Assembly (NCBI GenBank): GCA_001600355.1
Contig: BCJU01000002.1
Span: forward strand, 620,001-684,000
DNA from: Meira nashicola
Taxonomy: Eukaryota; Basidiomycota; Exobasidiomycetes; Exobasidiales; Brachybasidiaceae
Reading direction: 5' to 3'
DNA length: 64,000 bases
Below are positions 19,882-30,370 of the stretch, piece by piece. The notes beneath the pieces are model-generated. The model saw only the letters and a list, made by a program, of their open reading frames with translations, made no database searches and had not been told where the DNA came from. How positions within the stretch are numbered: position 1 is the stretch's first letter; the number at the start of each line of letters is the position of its first letter. The translations under genes and the position numbers were made by a program.

Positions 19882-21738
19882 CTTGTTTTCATAGATTGTT
19901 TGGAAAGTTTTGAAAGAGTGTCTTTTTTTTGGTTGAAATTGGATGATCGTCAAAGAGAGGGGGGAAAAAGAAAAAATTATTGCGCAAAACAAAAAAAAAA
20001 GGAGAAAAAGCCCACTCCAACCTCATTTATCGTCTCATTTCTTTTGTACGCGAAATCCGATCGCGGTGCCGTTCCTTTGTCCTGATTTTGCAATTTCGTC
20101 AAAAAGCGGTACTTTAGCCCTTGTTTTGTAACCTGAAAAAGTATTTCAAATAGGCTCCGCTTACTTTTAAAGAAGAAAGGAAGATCGAAATGAGTAAAAT
20201 CACAAATGAAGGCGCCGTAAAAAGGTCTTGGTCCGAAGCATTCCGATCAACGTAATTTTTATGAGCTTCAAACGGGACCGTTTATGAGCAAACGCAAAAA
20301 AGAAAGTGAAACGAGAACAAAGATAAGGTGAAGTTTAAATCGTTCAATTCCATTTTTATCAATATTGACAATAATTGATCAAGCTGAAAGGAAAACGTAA
20401 TGATTGAATGAATGCATACGACTCCCCATTTTAGCAACCTCAAAGACAAAAGTAAACGTATTCGAAGTGAACGGTTTGATCTTCTTTCCCCATATGAAAG
20501 CATTTAGGCTTAGAGAGATATTTGTCAGATATTTTAAATCGCGTAAACGTGTTGTGATGGATTATGGCTTCTTTTCTTTGAATTTAGGATGTGGGGAGAG
20601 TGGAGTATGAAGAGAAGAAGAAAGCATTACGCAGCTTAAATTGAACTTTTATATATGTATGCGTGCGTGAATTTGAGAACATACGAATGAAAATGATCTG
20701 TGCACTTTGGTCCGTGCACTTTGTACGCAAAAAAAAGATGGCGTGCAATAATGCACATGTCCCTATCGATGGCTAAAAAAGAAGACCCTTAGAGTAGCAT
20801 ATACTCAGCATTAAGTCCAGAAAATAATGATTTAGAAAGTACGAAAGACTGTAGGTGATGCGATGAGAATGAGAGAATGGATAGAATGAAGCGATTTCAA
20901 TTAGAGGTCAGATAGGCGAAATCACAAGAGCAAGATTTATTCATACTTCTTTGCATTGCGATAGAACTCTGTTAGGGGAAGTGAATAGAAGTCGTCTACT
21001 CATCACTTTAAAAATTTTACTTTTCTACCAAAAATCAAAGTTATTCTTAAGTGTGTTTCTAACAATTTGATCATCATATCTTGTAGATGAAACGTATTTC
21101 CATACAAGGTAATCAAACTCCTTTTCTCTTATTGAAATAACGAAATTGTTCTCCTTTTTGCTGCTACTTTTGGGCTGAAGATGGGCCAAATTATTTTAAA
21201 ATAGGCTATACGATCTCCTTTTCCAGTCGAAACTTCGAAAAAGTGGCTAATGGACTAGTTTTCACGGTGGTCACCACCTCGAAGCTACGGAATTTATTCG
21301 ATTGTGATGTCGTAATGGAATGCGCAAGCGCAGCGTGGCACGCAATTTAATTTTTCCTGCATCCGGGCCCCTTTGCCGTCCGTCCGGCTTGTGTATTATT
21401 CATTCGTAATGCGGGCTTCATGATTGGCGCGCAACGCAACAGTTTGCCAGGTCTACATATTTTAGCGTCAAACGGCGAATGAAGGTGTCATTAATCACAC
21501 GCATGGGCAGGATTAAGTTTTAAAAAAAAATAAGAGCTTCCTTCCTGTTCGCGCAGCGCTGCGCTTTCTTTCATCACCATCGCCCATAATCACTCACTTC
21601 TCACGAAAGAGAACGATAGTGTGTGTGTGTGTGTGTGTGTGCTGTGTATTCATTGCTGTTGCAGCATTTATACAGATTTATTGCACCACGCGTCAAAATT
21701 CTTTTGCTTTCAAATAGCCGAATGATCTATCTTCAAAA
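19882..21738. other. 1.9-kb gene-free divergent region with (GT)n
   Basis: The region lies between the starts of the seven-helix protein gene and the porphobilinogen deaminase gene and so includes both promoters. A (GT)11 dinucleotide run occurs at about 21619-21641. I find no convincing coding frame or RNA gene. Confidence 0.5.
21619..21641 (+). repeat. (GT)n microsatellite
   Basis: About eleven uninterrupted GT units lie ~100 bp upstream of the HEM3 start codon. Confidence 0.95.
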
Positions 21739-23799
21739 ATGGAAGGAAATACAAACGTTCCCCTTTCTGACAATTTAAATCATTTTGACGATGTTGCTCA
21801 ATGTCCTGTTGCCCATGCTCCAGATCAACCCCTTCCTCCAGGTCATCCTCCAACTCCGTTTGCCGCAGCATCAACATTAAAACCTCCAACTGGTGCAAAA
21901 TGTGTCTTCTTTCGAACGCATGAAGATTTATCACAAACGCCACCTCTTTCACGATCTGCTTCGATTCAATTGGATGAAATCAAACGTTTAAAAGATGCTC
22001 AAATACGTTCAACTTCCGATATTGATCCAAATACAACGTTTGTTCTTGCTAGTAGAAATAGTCAATTAGCTTTAGTGCAAACTTCGCAAGTCAGTGCAAT
22101 GCTTTCTTCGCATTTTGGAAAACATTCTCCCGCTTTTGCTAGATCGGAAGAACAATCAAAGGATGAAGAGAAGAACTTCAATCAATTCACACCTCCATTA
22201 TCACCTTCTCCAATTTATGATTCCGTTTTGATATCTGATCATCAAAAGAAAACAAAAGAGCTCGGAATCGCAAACCCACTTTCGTTCCCTTATACTTCCA
22301 TGTCAACAGGAGGCGATCAAAATAACACTTCTCCTTTGTACGTAATAGGAGGCGAAGGTCGCGCAATTTGGACGAAAGAGTTGGAAGTTGCTCTTGCTGC
22401 TGGAGCTGTGGATGCAATCGTGCATTGCTTAAAAGATGTTCCTACAACTTTACCCGAAGGAATGATGTTAGGCGCAATCTTGGAACGAGAAGATCCTCGA
22501 GATGCACTTGTGATGAAAGAAAGTTTGCCATATAAAACTCTAGACGAATTACCGCCAGGCTCAGTCATTGGTACATCATCAATCCGTAGGGTAGCCCAAT
22601 TAAGAAGACGTTATCCTGATCTAGTCTTCAGTGATGTTCGTGGAAATTTGATCACTCGATTGGCAAAATTAGACAATCCAAACGGTCCATATACAGCCTT
22701 GGTATTAGCTGCGGCTGGCTTAATTCGTTTAAATTTGGGCGCACGAATTACTGCATTTTTGAGTGCACCTGTTATGATGCATGCAGTTGGTCAAGGCTCT
22801 TTGACGATAGAAGTGCGCAAACCTCCTCCAGGTGCGACGCCTTCGACAAATCGCGATGCACGTATTCTAGAAATGGTAAGATCGATTGGCTGTTGGCGAT
22901 CCACATGGCGACAAGAAGCTGAACGTAGCTTGTTACAGGAATTAGAAGGAGGTTGTAGCATTCCCGTTGGTGTCGAATCACGTTTTGATGATCACGATGT
23001 CGTTGAAGGCGAACGCAATGAAAGAGAGGCAATCCGACAGGTAGACATTGGTAATGGTGATCGCGAGGCTAATCGTGAGCCGATCAAACAAAATGGACAT
23101 ACCATTCCAGCAAGTCAATTTCAAGATTATCCGTCGACTTCATCGCAGAGGAAGGAAGGTCAAAAGGATAACGATCAACCTCCACCATTGAAAAGGCTGG
23201 CAACAGAGAAGGATGTTCGTAATGAAAAGCAAAATGAAAGCTCTGCGGCAGTTCCGGCTCAACAATACATGCCGGAATCATCTGGAAGTACGGAAAAGTT
23301 AATACCAGAAGATCGAGCGAGCGAACCAAAACATCCTATCAATCTTACGTTGACCGCGACCGTGGTATCCTTAGATGGAAGTCGTCATTGCGAATATTCA
23401 TTGAGACAAAACATCTCTTCGCTCGAACAAGCACGTCAATTGGGAATCAATGTTGCTCGTGAATTAGCCAACAAAAGAGGAGCAAGGGTTATTTTGGACG
23501 AAGTTGAAAGACATAGAAAGTTGGCAGAAGAAGCTGACGATTTACGACGAAAGGTCGAGCGTGAAAAGCGCATCCGATCAGCTCAAGCAGATTTGGCAGC
23601 CGCTACAGCAGCTTCAACCACAGAAGGTGGCATTGAATCTGATGAAGAACGTGAAAGTAGACGAAAGCTCGAAGATCTTTTGCGAAATAGCATCAAAACA
23701 TCTCCTCAATTTACCAAGAACGTTTTACCGAACATGCCCGAAGTTGATCGTCGTGGAATACCTCGTGACGATGGGCAAGCGAAAGCATGGGAGGTATAA
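21739..23799 (+). CDS. HEM3: Porphobilinogen deaminase (hydroxymethylbilane synthase), enlarged
   Basis: The enzyme condenses four porphobilinogen molecules into hydroxymethylbilane in haem synthesis. The single-exon product is 686 residues, about twice the usual 310-370. Conserved blocks include LASRNSQLALVQT, GGEGRAIWTKELE, DAIVHCLKDVPTTLP, REDPRDALV, IGTSSIRRVAQLRRR, FSDVRGNL and the dipyrromethane-binding loop LEGGCSIPVG with Cys406. Extra length comes from a ~75-residue N-terminal extension, an insertion around residues 135-190, a charged insertion at ~425-530 and a coiled-coil-rich C-terminal tail from ~600. The N-terminus carries AQCPVAHAPDQPLPPGHPP, a Cys-Pro motif of haem-regulatory type. 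Catalytic residues appear complete, so activity is expected. A role for the CP motif is inference. Confidence 0.93.
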   Translation: MEGNTNVPLSDNLNHFDDVAQCPVAHAPDQPLPPGHPPTPFAAASTLKPPTGAKCVFFRTHEDLSQTPPLSRSASIQLDEIKRLKDAQIRSTSDIDPNTTFVLASRNSQLALVQTSQVSAMLSSHFGKHSPAFARSEEQSKDEEKNFNQFTPPLSPSPIYDSVLISDHQKKTKELGIANPLSFPYTSMSTGGDQNNTSPLYVIGGEGRAIWTKELEVALAAGAVDAIVHCLKDVPTTLPEGMMLGAILEREDPRDALVMKESLPYKTLDELPPGSVIGTSSIRRVAQLRRRYPDLVFSDVRGNLITRLAKLDNPNGPYTALVLAAAGLIRLNLGARITAFLSAPVMMHAVGQGSLTIEVRKPPPGATPSTNRDARILEMVRSIGCWRSTWRQEAERSLLQELEGGCSIPVGVESRFDDHDVVEGERNEREAIRQVDIGNGDREANREPIKQNGHTIPASQFQDYPSTSSQRKEGQKDNDQPPPLKRLATEKDVRNEKQNESSAAVPAQQYMPESSGSTEKLIPEDRASEPKHPINLTLTATVVSLDGSRHCEYSLRQNISSLEQARQLGINVARELANKRGARVILDEVERHRKLAEEADDLRRKVEREKRIRSAQADLAAATAASTTEGGIESDEERESRRKLEDLLRNSIKTSPQFTKNVLPNMPEVDRRGIPRDDGQAKAWEV

Positions 23800-24359
23800 T
23801 ATATGCATCCACAAATGAGACACCTGTACAATAGAACTTTTTCAATCTAACTATTTTTCTCTTTCTCCTGTCGTACTTTCTTCTTCAACTTACCTCAAGC
23901 CTAATCGCATATTATATGCGTTCGATTTTCCTTTTTTGAAGATGAAGGTTGAGAGAAGAATATGGATTAGTTGCATGAAGTTGATTTGAATCGAAAGGGT
24001 TGTAGTTCTTGCCAGCGCGCAGATGTTTGGTCTGTGCAGCATTTATGCAAGAATTGCGGGCGGAAAATCAGCGAAAGTTTGATATATGCTTCTGCACACA
24101 TATTCAAATTGATCTCCCCTCGCCGCACAAGCAGAGTCTCCAATTCTTTACCTTATAAGTTCAAGAATGATCGTAATCATCATAACGTTTTATATGATTA
24201 TAAGATCGTATCTAAAGACATGATGTACGGGAGCGTGTATACCAACGTAGTCTAGTACTATACACGCGTAAAGAATATAATCCGGCTGACTAAGATTTAC
24301 CAAATATTAGTAGAGCGGTTTTAGCTAGGGTTAGTTTTTTTATGGGAGGTCCTACCTCC
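23800..24359. other. 3' flank of HEM3, no gene seen
   Basis: A 94-codon frame at 23971-24255 contains CSSCQ and CKNCGRK, which hint at a zinc knuckle. It lacks an ATG start and any recognisable fold, so I do not annotate it. The end of this stretch carries GGAGGTCCTACCTCC-type short inverted motifs just before the AT-rich block. Confidence 0.5.
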
Positions 24360-26400
24360 TACCTCCTAGGGGGTAAAGTAAAAATAGCTCCTTAAGAGGT
24401 AGATTATATTAAGTTTTTATAAATAGTTAAAATTATAATAAAACATATATATATTTTTTTAAAGATTTAAGTATAATATATCGTCTAAAAGAGAAATATT
24501 TTTAATATAAAAATAAGAAATAAGGTTAAGTTCTATAATATTATTATCTAATAACTCTAATATATCTTTATTATTATTATATATATCTATATCTTTTTTA
24601 ATAATATTATTAATTTCTTTTATATCTTAATTTTCTTTTTTTATATTTTTATTTATATCTTATATATCTAATATACTATTATTTATATTTTATTTATATT
24701 TATATTTATATATTTTTATTTATATTTTATTTTTTTATAATTTATTTTTTTAATTATTTTTATATTTTATTTTTTTATAATTTATTTTTTTNNNNNNNNN
24801 NNNNNNNNNNNNNNNNNNNNNNNNNNNNNNNNNNNNNNNNNNNNNNNNNNNNNNNNNNNNNNNNNNNNNNNNNNNNNNNNNNNNNNNNNNNNNNNNNNNN
24901 NNNNNNNNNNNNNNNNNNNNNNNNNNNNNNNNNNNNNNNNNNNNNNNNNNNNNNNNNNNNNNNNNNNNNNNNNNNNNNNNNNNNNNNNNNNNNNNNNNNN
25001 NNNNNNNNNNNNNNNNNNNNNNNNNNNNNNNNNNNNNNNNNNNNNNNNNNNNNNNNNNNNNNNNNNNNNNNNNNNNNNNNNNNNNNNNNNNNNNNNNNNN
25101 NNNNNNNNNNNNNNNNNNNNNNNNNNNNNNNNNNNNNNNNNNNNNNNNNNNNNNNNNNNNNNNNNNNNNNNNNNNNNNNNNNNNNNNNNNNNNNNNNNNN
25201 NNNNNNNNNNNNNNNNNNNNNNNNNNNNNNNNNNNNNNNNNNNNNNNNNNNNNNNNNNNNNNNNNNNNNNNNNNNNNNNNNNNNNNNNNNNNNNNNNNNN
25301 NNNNNNNNNNNNNNNNNNNNNNNNNNNNNNNNNNNNNNNNNNNNNNNNNNNNNNNNNNNNNNNNNNNNNNNNNNNNNNNNNNNNNNNNNNNNNNNNNNNN
25401 NNNNNNNNNNNNNNNNNNNNNNNNNNNNNNNNNNNNNNNNNNNNNNNNNNNNNNNNNNNNNNNNNNNNNNNNNNNNNNNNNNNNNNNNNNNNNNNNNNNN
25501 NNNNNNNNNNNNNNNNNNNNNNNNNNNNNNNNNNNNNNNNNNNNNNNNNNNNNNNNNNNNNNNNNNNNNNNNNNNNNNNNNNNNNNNNNNNNNNNNNNNN
25601 NNNNNNNNNNNNNNNNNNNNNNNNNNNNNNNNNNNNNNNNNNNNNNNNNNNNNNNNNNNNNNNNNNNNNNNNNNNNNNNNNNNNNNNNNNNNNNNNNNNN
25701 NNNNNNNNNNNNNNNNNNNNNNNNNNNNNNNNNNNNNNNNNNNNNNNNNNNNNNNTAATTAATTTAAAAATTATTATAAAATATTAATAAATTTAAAAAT
25801 AAATAAAATAAAATTATTATAAATATATAAAAAATTAATATAAAATAATATTAAAAAATAAAATAAAATAATAAATATTTTTATATATTTAATTATAAAA
25901 TTAAATATAATATAATTTAAAAAAGATTTTATATTTAAAATATATAATATATAAATAATTAATTTATTAATTAATATATATATAAAAGATTTAATATATA
26001 TAAATTATTATATATAATAAAAAAATTATAATAATAAATTATTTTAAAATAAAAAAAAATAAATAAATAAATTTATGTTTATAAAATATTTTAATAAAAA
26101 AAGATAATAAATAAAGAATTAAATTATTTATTTAATTTTATAGATAATAATAATATTATTAAAACTTTATATAAAAGATAATTATAAAAGAGAATATTTT
26201 AATTATTACTAATATAATAAGTTATATTTTAAAAATTTTATTATATTCGATAGATAAAATATTATATATAGCTATTTTTAATAACGATAAGAATAATTTA
26301 AGTATCGATTCGGTCGAAATCAACCTACTTATATAATAATATAAAAAAATTTATTAATACCTTCCCCCTTATTAAAATATATAAAATTAAAAAATCAAGA
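24360..26400. other. ~2-kb extremely AT-rich block (centromere-like or decayed element)
   Basis: Outside the gap, the sequence is almost entirely A and T for ~430 bp on the left and ~590 bp on the right, with no coding capacity. The left side is T-rich on the + strand (for example TATTTTATTTTTTTATAA, repeated at ~24724 and ~24763). The right side is A-rich (for example AAATAAAATAAAATTATT at ~25799). Both borders are fairly sharp. The flanks have ordinary composition. It may be a short regional centromere core, a heavily decayed mobile element or an AT-rich heterochromatic island. The sequence alone cannot decide. Confidence 0.6.
24792..25755. other. 964-N assembly gap
   Basis: An unresolved run in the middle of the AT-rich block, flanked by T-rich sequence on the left and A-rich sequence on the right. 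Confidence 0.99.
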
Positions 26401-26941
26401 TAGGCACTAGGCCTGTGTCATATATAAACACCCCTTTAAGCAGTGGTGAATCATGACGTTGTTCACGTTATAAGCAACGTCGTGATTCACGTCTGAATTC
26501 TCAAAACCATATGAAGAACCCACCCCTAGTATAGTATAGGACTATTCTATATCTATACTGATATTCCTTTTCGTAAATTAGAATACGAAATAAATCACGT
26601 GACCTGCCCACACTATTGAATATGAATAGTTTGGGTAGGGTGCGCAGCGTTTACACGCTACGCTTACTTAACCTAAGCGGTTTTCTGGGCACCTTACCCT
26701 TCCGGCAATTGTCGTCTCAACCTGAGCCGGAACAGCATGACAATTGAATGCCTTTCCCCTTTGGCGCAAGAGAGGTCAGTTGAATGAACATATTTCGGTA
26801 AGCCGCCGTTGCTTGAAATCTCAGTGTGTTTATCTGATGAAGTAAGACAGTTTTAATGCGGTTTTTTTATTAGATGTGATCCATTTCACCATATCCCCCT
26901 CTCTTTTATTCTTAATACCATCATTAACCACTTAAACGAAA
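26401..26941. other. Upstream region of the nitronate monooxygenase gene
   Basis: No coding sequence is seen. The stretch contains several inverted motifs: a 45-bp hairpin at 26446-26490, ACTATTGAATATGAATAGT near 26611, and CAATTGTC/GACAATTG arms near 26706 and 26739. Composition returns to normal here after the AT-rich block. Confidence 0.6.
26446..26490. repeat. Inverted repeat, 16-bp arms with one mismatch
   Basis: GTGAATCATGACGTTG at 26446-26461 and CAACGTCGTGATTCAC at 26475-26490 are separated by 13 bp. They would form a strong hairpin. The sequence could also be paired binding sites upstream of the next gene, or a remnant of the element that made the AT-rich block. Confidence 0.85.
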
Positions 26942-27991
26942 ATGGTACCTCGAATTAATACTCCTTTAACCGAAGCATTCGGTATCGAAAAGCCAATCAT
27001 GTTAGCAGGCATGAATGTTGCGGCAAGTCCTGAATTAGCAGCAGCAGTGACCAATGCAGGCGGTTTGGGCGTTTTTGGTGGTGTTACTTTTACACCAAAG
27101 ATCTTTCGATCGAAATTAGAAGAATTAAAGGAGAATTTAAAGGATAAAAATGCTCCTTTTGGTGTTGATCTTTTATTGCCACAAGTTGGTGGAAATGCAA
27201 GAAAGACGAATTATGATTATACAAAAGGTCATTTAGCCGAATTGATCGATATTACGATTGAATTTGGAGCGAAATTATTCGTTTCTGCCGTTGGTGTGCC
27301 ACCACAATGGATCGTTGAAAAGTTACACAAGAATGGAATTTTTGTTGCGGGTATTATTGGTCATCCAAAACACGTTCAAGGTGTATTAAAAGCAGGTTCA
27401 GATATGATCATTTATCAAGGTGGCGAAGGTGGTGGTCATACGGGTGACGTTCCTCTTTCGGTTTTAGGTCCAAGAGTTGTTGATTTATGTAAAGGTTTTA
27501 AATCTCCTTTGACCGGTAAACCAATTTTAACCATTGCAGCAGGCGGAATTTGGCGTGGAAAATCTTTGGCAGCTTCATTGATGTATGGATCAGATGGTGT
27601 TTGGGTTGGAACTAGATTTGTCGCTTGTACAGAATCAGGAGCACCAAAATCACACAAAGAAAGCGTTTTAAGTGCAAATCATGAATCTGATGCACGTACA
27701 ATCATCTTTACCGGTAGACCTTTACGTGTTAAAACGAGCGATTATATCAAAAAGTGGGAAGAACAACCACAAAAGATCAAAGAATTAACATCAAAAGGTA
27801 TTATACCATATCAATATGATTCCGAAAAAGATCAAGTTGACGAATCCGTTTGGCCTCATTTGATGGGTAAATGCGCTGCCGTTATTGATGATATTAAGCC
27901 TGCAGCTGAAATTATGGACGATTTCATGGTTGAAGCTGTAGAAGCTTTACAACAAGGTCATAAATACGTTCAAGGCCAAGCAAGATTGTAA
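26942..27991 (+). CDS. Nitronate monooxygenase (2-nitropropane dioxygenase family)
   Basis: This is a single-exon, 349-residue FMN-dependent TIM-barrel enzyme of the NMO family, which oxidises toxic alkyl nitronates to carbonyl compounds and nitrite. Family features are visible along the barrel. They include the N-terminal PIMLAGMNVAASPELAAAV, GGLGVFGG, then GVDLLLPQVGG, the phosphate-binding region YQGGEGGGHTGDVPL with the conserved His, ILTIAAGGIWRG, and the C-terminal flavin loop GSDGVWVGTRF. Length matches fungal members. No signal peptide is obvious, so it is probably cytosolic. The exact substrate is not predictable. Confidence 0.9.
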   Translation: MVPRINTPLTEAFGIEKPIMLAGMNVAASPELAAAVTNAGGLGVFGGVTFTPKIFRSKLEELKENLKDKNAPFGVDLLLPQVGGNARKTNYDYTKGHLAELIDITIEFGAKLFVSAVGVPPQWIVEKLHKNGIFVAGIIGHPKHVQGVLKAGSDMIIYQGGEGGGHTGDVPLSVLGPRVVDLCKGFKSPLTGKPILTIAAGGIWRGKSLAASLMYGSDGVWVGTRFVACTESGAPKSHKESVLSANHESDARTIIFTGRPLRVKTSDYIKKWEEQPQKIKELTSKGIIPYQYDSEKDQVDESVWPHLMGKCAAVIDDIKPAAEIMDDFMVEAVEALQQGHKYVQGQARL

Positions 27992-28036
27992 ATCATTTCT
28001 TATAACATCTTAACCTCCCTTTTGTAGTTTATCATT

Positions 28037-28993
28037 TTAATAAATTTCATCAAAAGGTCGGGTATCGTTAAAGCAACTTTCGAAAACTTCATCTACAATT
28101 CTTGCTGCCGTTTGTTCATCAGGACAATCTGGATTATTGACCATAGAAATAATCGCTCTCCTTCTTGCACATTTTTGATGATGCTTTCGTACACCAAACA
28201 TTCCTCTGCCGAGTTCGTTAAAAAATCTACAATCTCCCGAAAGAGAAGCAGCACGTATTTCAGAACAAGCAATATGTCGTAAATTTGACCAATCAGCTTT
28301 GAATCTACAATGATCGAACCAATGAATCATTTCATGCGCTAAAGTTTGTTCCATATGTGATTTACTGTTTATTTTATCATAACAGATTAATAAACCAGAT
28401 CTTGATCTTGCTTCATTCGGTTGAGAAGGCATAAAACCGCCTGCGATACTACTTGAGCATTTTGCAAAAAAGATCTTTTCTACAAATCCATCTTTATCAA
28501 AAGGTGAACAACCAACGATATTCAAATGCTTTATCATAAATCGAATCATTGGACTATATCTTATCAATTTATCCATATACTTTTCACTTCTTTCCCTTTG
28601 CGATTTATCTTGTTCTGTTTCTTTTATCGGATTCATGCTTGCTAAAAGATCGTCAAAGATACCATTTTTGTTTGTCGGTTTTGATATCGATTCTATTATT
28701 GGAGAAGACAATCTATCATCTCTATTGCCAATTTTCCACCAACCCCATCTTCCTCTTTCTGAAATGATTTGATCTTTGCTATCGCTCTTTGTTTCCACTG
28801 TAGAATTCAATAAAATACGATCATTTGCTCTGAATGCCTGGAGAATGTCAAAATGTGGTCGAGGTTGAATAGCAGATTCACATTTTAGTAGCCAAGAAGT
28901 GAAGCTAGGAGACAAAACAGTCTTTTTACCATCTTTATCTAAATTTGAGCAAGTTTTCATTGCTGATGTGAAAGTCATAAAGGTAAAATGCAA
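28037..28993 (-). CDS. ATP23: Mitochondrial metalloprotease/assembly factor Atp23
   Basis: Atp23 is an intermembrane-space metalloprotease that processes the Atp6 precursor and helps assemble the F0 sector of ATP synthase. The single-exon product is 318 residues. The catalytic helix is THE-type: LAHEMIHWFDHCRF gives HExxH with His at ~220 and a downstream acidic region. The family's many cysteines (CSEIRAAS, SGDCRF, KCARRRA, PDCPDEQ, FESCFNDTRPFDEIY) are all present near the C-terminus. The N-terminal ~120 residues are poorly conserved and longer than in yeast Atp23 (227 residues). ATGs at 28993, 28978 and 28960 are all possible starts. The gene is divergent from the TMEM70-like gene, with ~117 bp between start codons. 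Confidence 0.93.
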   Translation of the reverse strand: MHFTFMTFTSAMKTCSNLDKDGKKTVLSPSFTSWLLKCESAIQPRPHFDILQAFRANDRILLNSTVETKSDSKDQIISERGRWGWWKIGNRDDRLSSPIIESISKPTNKNGIFDDLLASMNPIKETEQDKSQRERSEKYMDKLIRYSPMIRFMIKHLNIVGCSPFDKDGFVEKIFFAKCSSSIAGGFMPSQPNEARSRSGLLICYDKINSKSHMEQTLAHEMIHWFDHCRFKADWSNLRHIACSEIRAASLSGDCRFFNELGRGMFGVRKHHQKCARRRAIISMVNNPDCPDEQTAARIVDEVFESCFNDTRPFDEIY

Positions 28994-29110
28994 ATTCTAC
29001 ACGGACGTCAATTTTGAAAATTAATAACGACAATCATGACCGAGTTCCGAACAATTTTATTTTTCTGCGCGTAGCATACAAAAGGGAACTTCTCCTTCTT
29101 CCATTCAAGC

Positions 29111-30013
29111 TTGATCGCCATAATGATGTACAAGATGATTACACATTCAATAATTCGACCAGGTTTTCGAATATGCCCAAAGATCAATTTAATCGGAATA
29201 CGATCCCCTCTATCCAAATCGATCAAAGTGAATTCTGTCCCTTTGATGAAATCGGCATCAATTCAAACAAGTAAATTGATCAAAAGTGATTCAAACTTTC
29301 ATCTACAATCAAAAAGAGACGTTCAACAAACTTCTGTTTTAGCAACTTATTCTGCTCCTTTGAGCAAAACATTTATCAGATTAAAGATTTTTTCTTTAAG
29401 TTCATTAGCAGCAGCGATTGCATTAACACCTGCTCTTTTATTTGCTCCTGCTGAGATTGGTTGGTCAGGTCGAATTGGACTTTGCATTACAGCATTAATA
29501 ACTAGTGGTGCAAGTACTGCAATATTTGCTTGGATCGGTAAGCCATACGTAGGATCAATGCGACTTTTATCACCAATTACTGCAAATCAAGCGTTACAAA
29601 ATGACTGTAAAGAAATGATTGGTAAAAAGAATGATAAAGAATCTTTGTTGAAAGGATTAGATTTGTCAATCTCTAAGCCTGCTTTACAAGCAATAACAAC
29701 CGATTGGAGATTACGTAAATTGCAAACCACAATTTACGAACCTGATCTCATTAGACCAACATCTAGACCTTTAGCAACATGGGAATTAGCAAGTAAAGCG
29801 CCAATTCCACAAGATATTGATCAACTTTCTTCGTATCCGATCACAAGACTTGTCGCTTCTACTAGGATGGAAAAGAATAATGAATTGATTGGAAGATATT
29901 GGGCAACTTGGAATGCACCAAAACTTGCTGGAGATTGTACGCAAGAAGGTAATATCATTCGTCATTATAGCATTCACGAAGAGCTTTTAGGAGACGATTG
30001 GAGAGTATTGTAA
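29111..30013 (+). CDS. TMEM70/TMEM186-family mitochondrial membrane protein
   Basis: This is a single-exon protein of up to 300 residues. The N-terminus is basic and hydroxylated and looks like a mitochondrial presequence. The core LSKTFIRLKIFSLSSLAAA, a second hydrophobic stretch and ITSGASTAIFAWIGKPYVGSMR match the paired-helix domain of the TMEM70/186/223 family. The matrix-like C-terminal domain includes TTIYEPDLIRPTSRPLATWEL. In animals TMEM70 supports assembly of ATP synthase and complex I, while TMEM186 acts in complex I assembly. Which function applies here is not resolved. Its head-to-head pairing with ATP23 favours an ATP synthase link by inference. The exact start (29111 or 29135) is uncertain. 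Confidence 0.78.
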   Translation: MIAIMMYKMITHSIIRPGFRICPKINLIGIRSPLSKSIKVNSVPLMKSASIQTSKLIKSDSNFHLQSKRDVQQTSVLATYSAPLSKTFIRLKIFSLSSLAAAIALTPALLFAPAEIGWSGRIGLCITALITSGASTAIFAWIGKPYVGSMRLLSPITANQALQNDCKEMIGKKNDKESLLKGLDLSISKPALQAITTDWRLRKLQTTIYEPDLIRPTSRPLATWELASKAPIPQDIDQLSSYPITRLVASTRMEKNNELIGRYWATWNAPKLAGDCTQEGNIIRHYSIHEELLGDDWRVL

Positions 30014-30370
30014 AAGAAAACACATTGTACTTTTATACAAATTAATCTTATGCTACCAAACATTTGTCAAAGGCATTGATGGTGATCAATTTTCGTCGCA
30101 ATCAATGTGTTCGATCGCGTGAATGTAGACTATATGCTAAGCGTGAACAAATAATGTCAATGCGCTGCGTACGTACGTGCGTGCGTGCTTGCTTGCGTTG
30201 CGCCGGCGCGATGCATAACATTCTTACATCACAAACCCATCTCACGTTCACCAAGCAATCATTCTTCTTCTAGCGGATTTCTCATTGGTTTCATAACGTT
30301 TTTTTACAGCTTGATCAATACCTTTACCTCTAATTTGAACGTCTAGAGATATATCGAAAAGCTTAACAAG

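Noticed and set aside
23971..24255. Possible zinc-knuckle mini-protein with CSSCQ and CKNCGRK
   Set aside because: No ATG start, no recognisable fold and no conserved context. Two CxxC pairs can occur by chance.
24360..26400. Calling the AT block an established centromere or a RIP-mutated transposon
   Set aside because: Neither CENP-A evidence nor any element coding sequence is visible, and the centre is unsequenced. It is kept as a candidate only.
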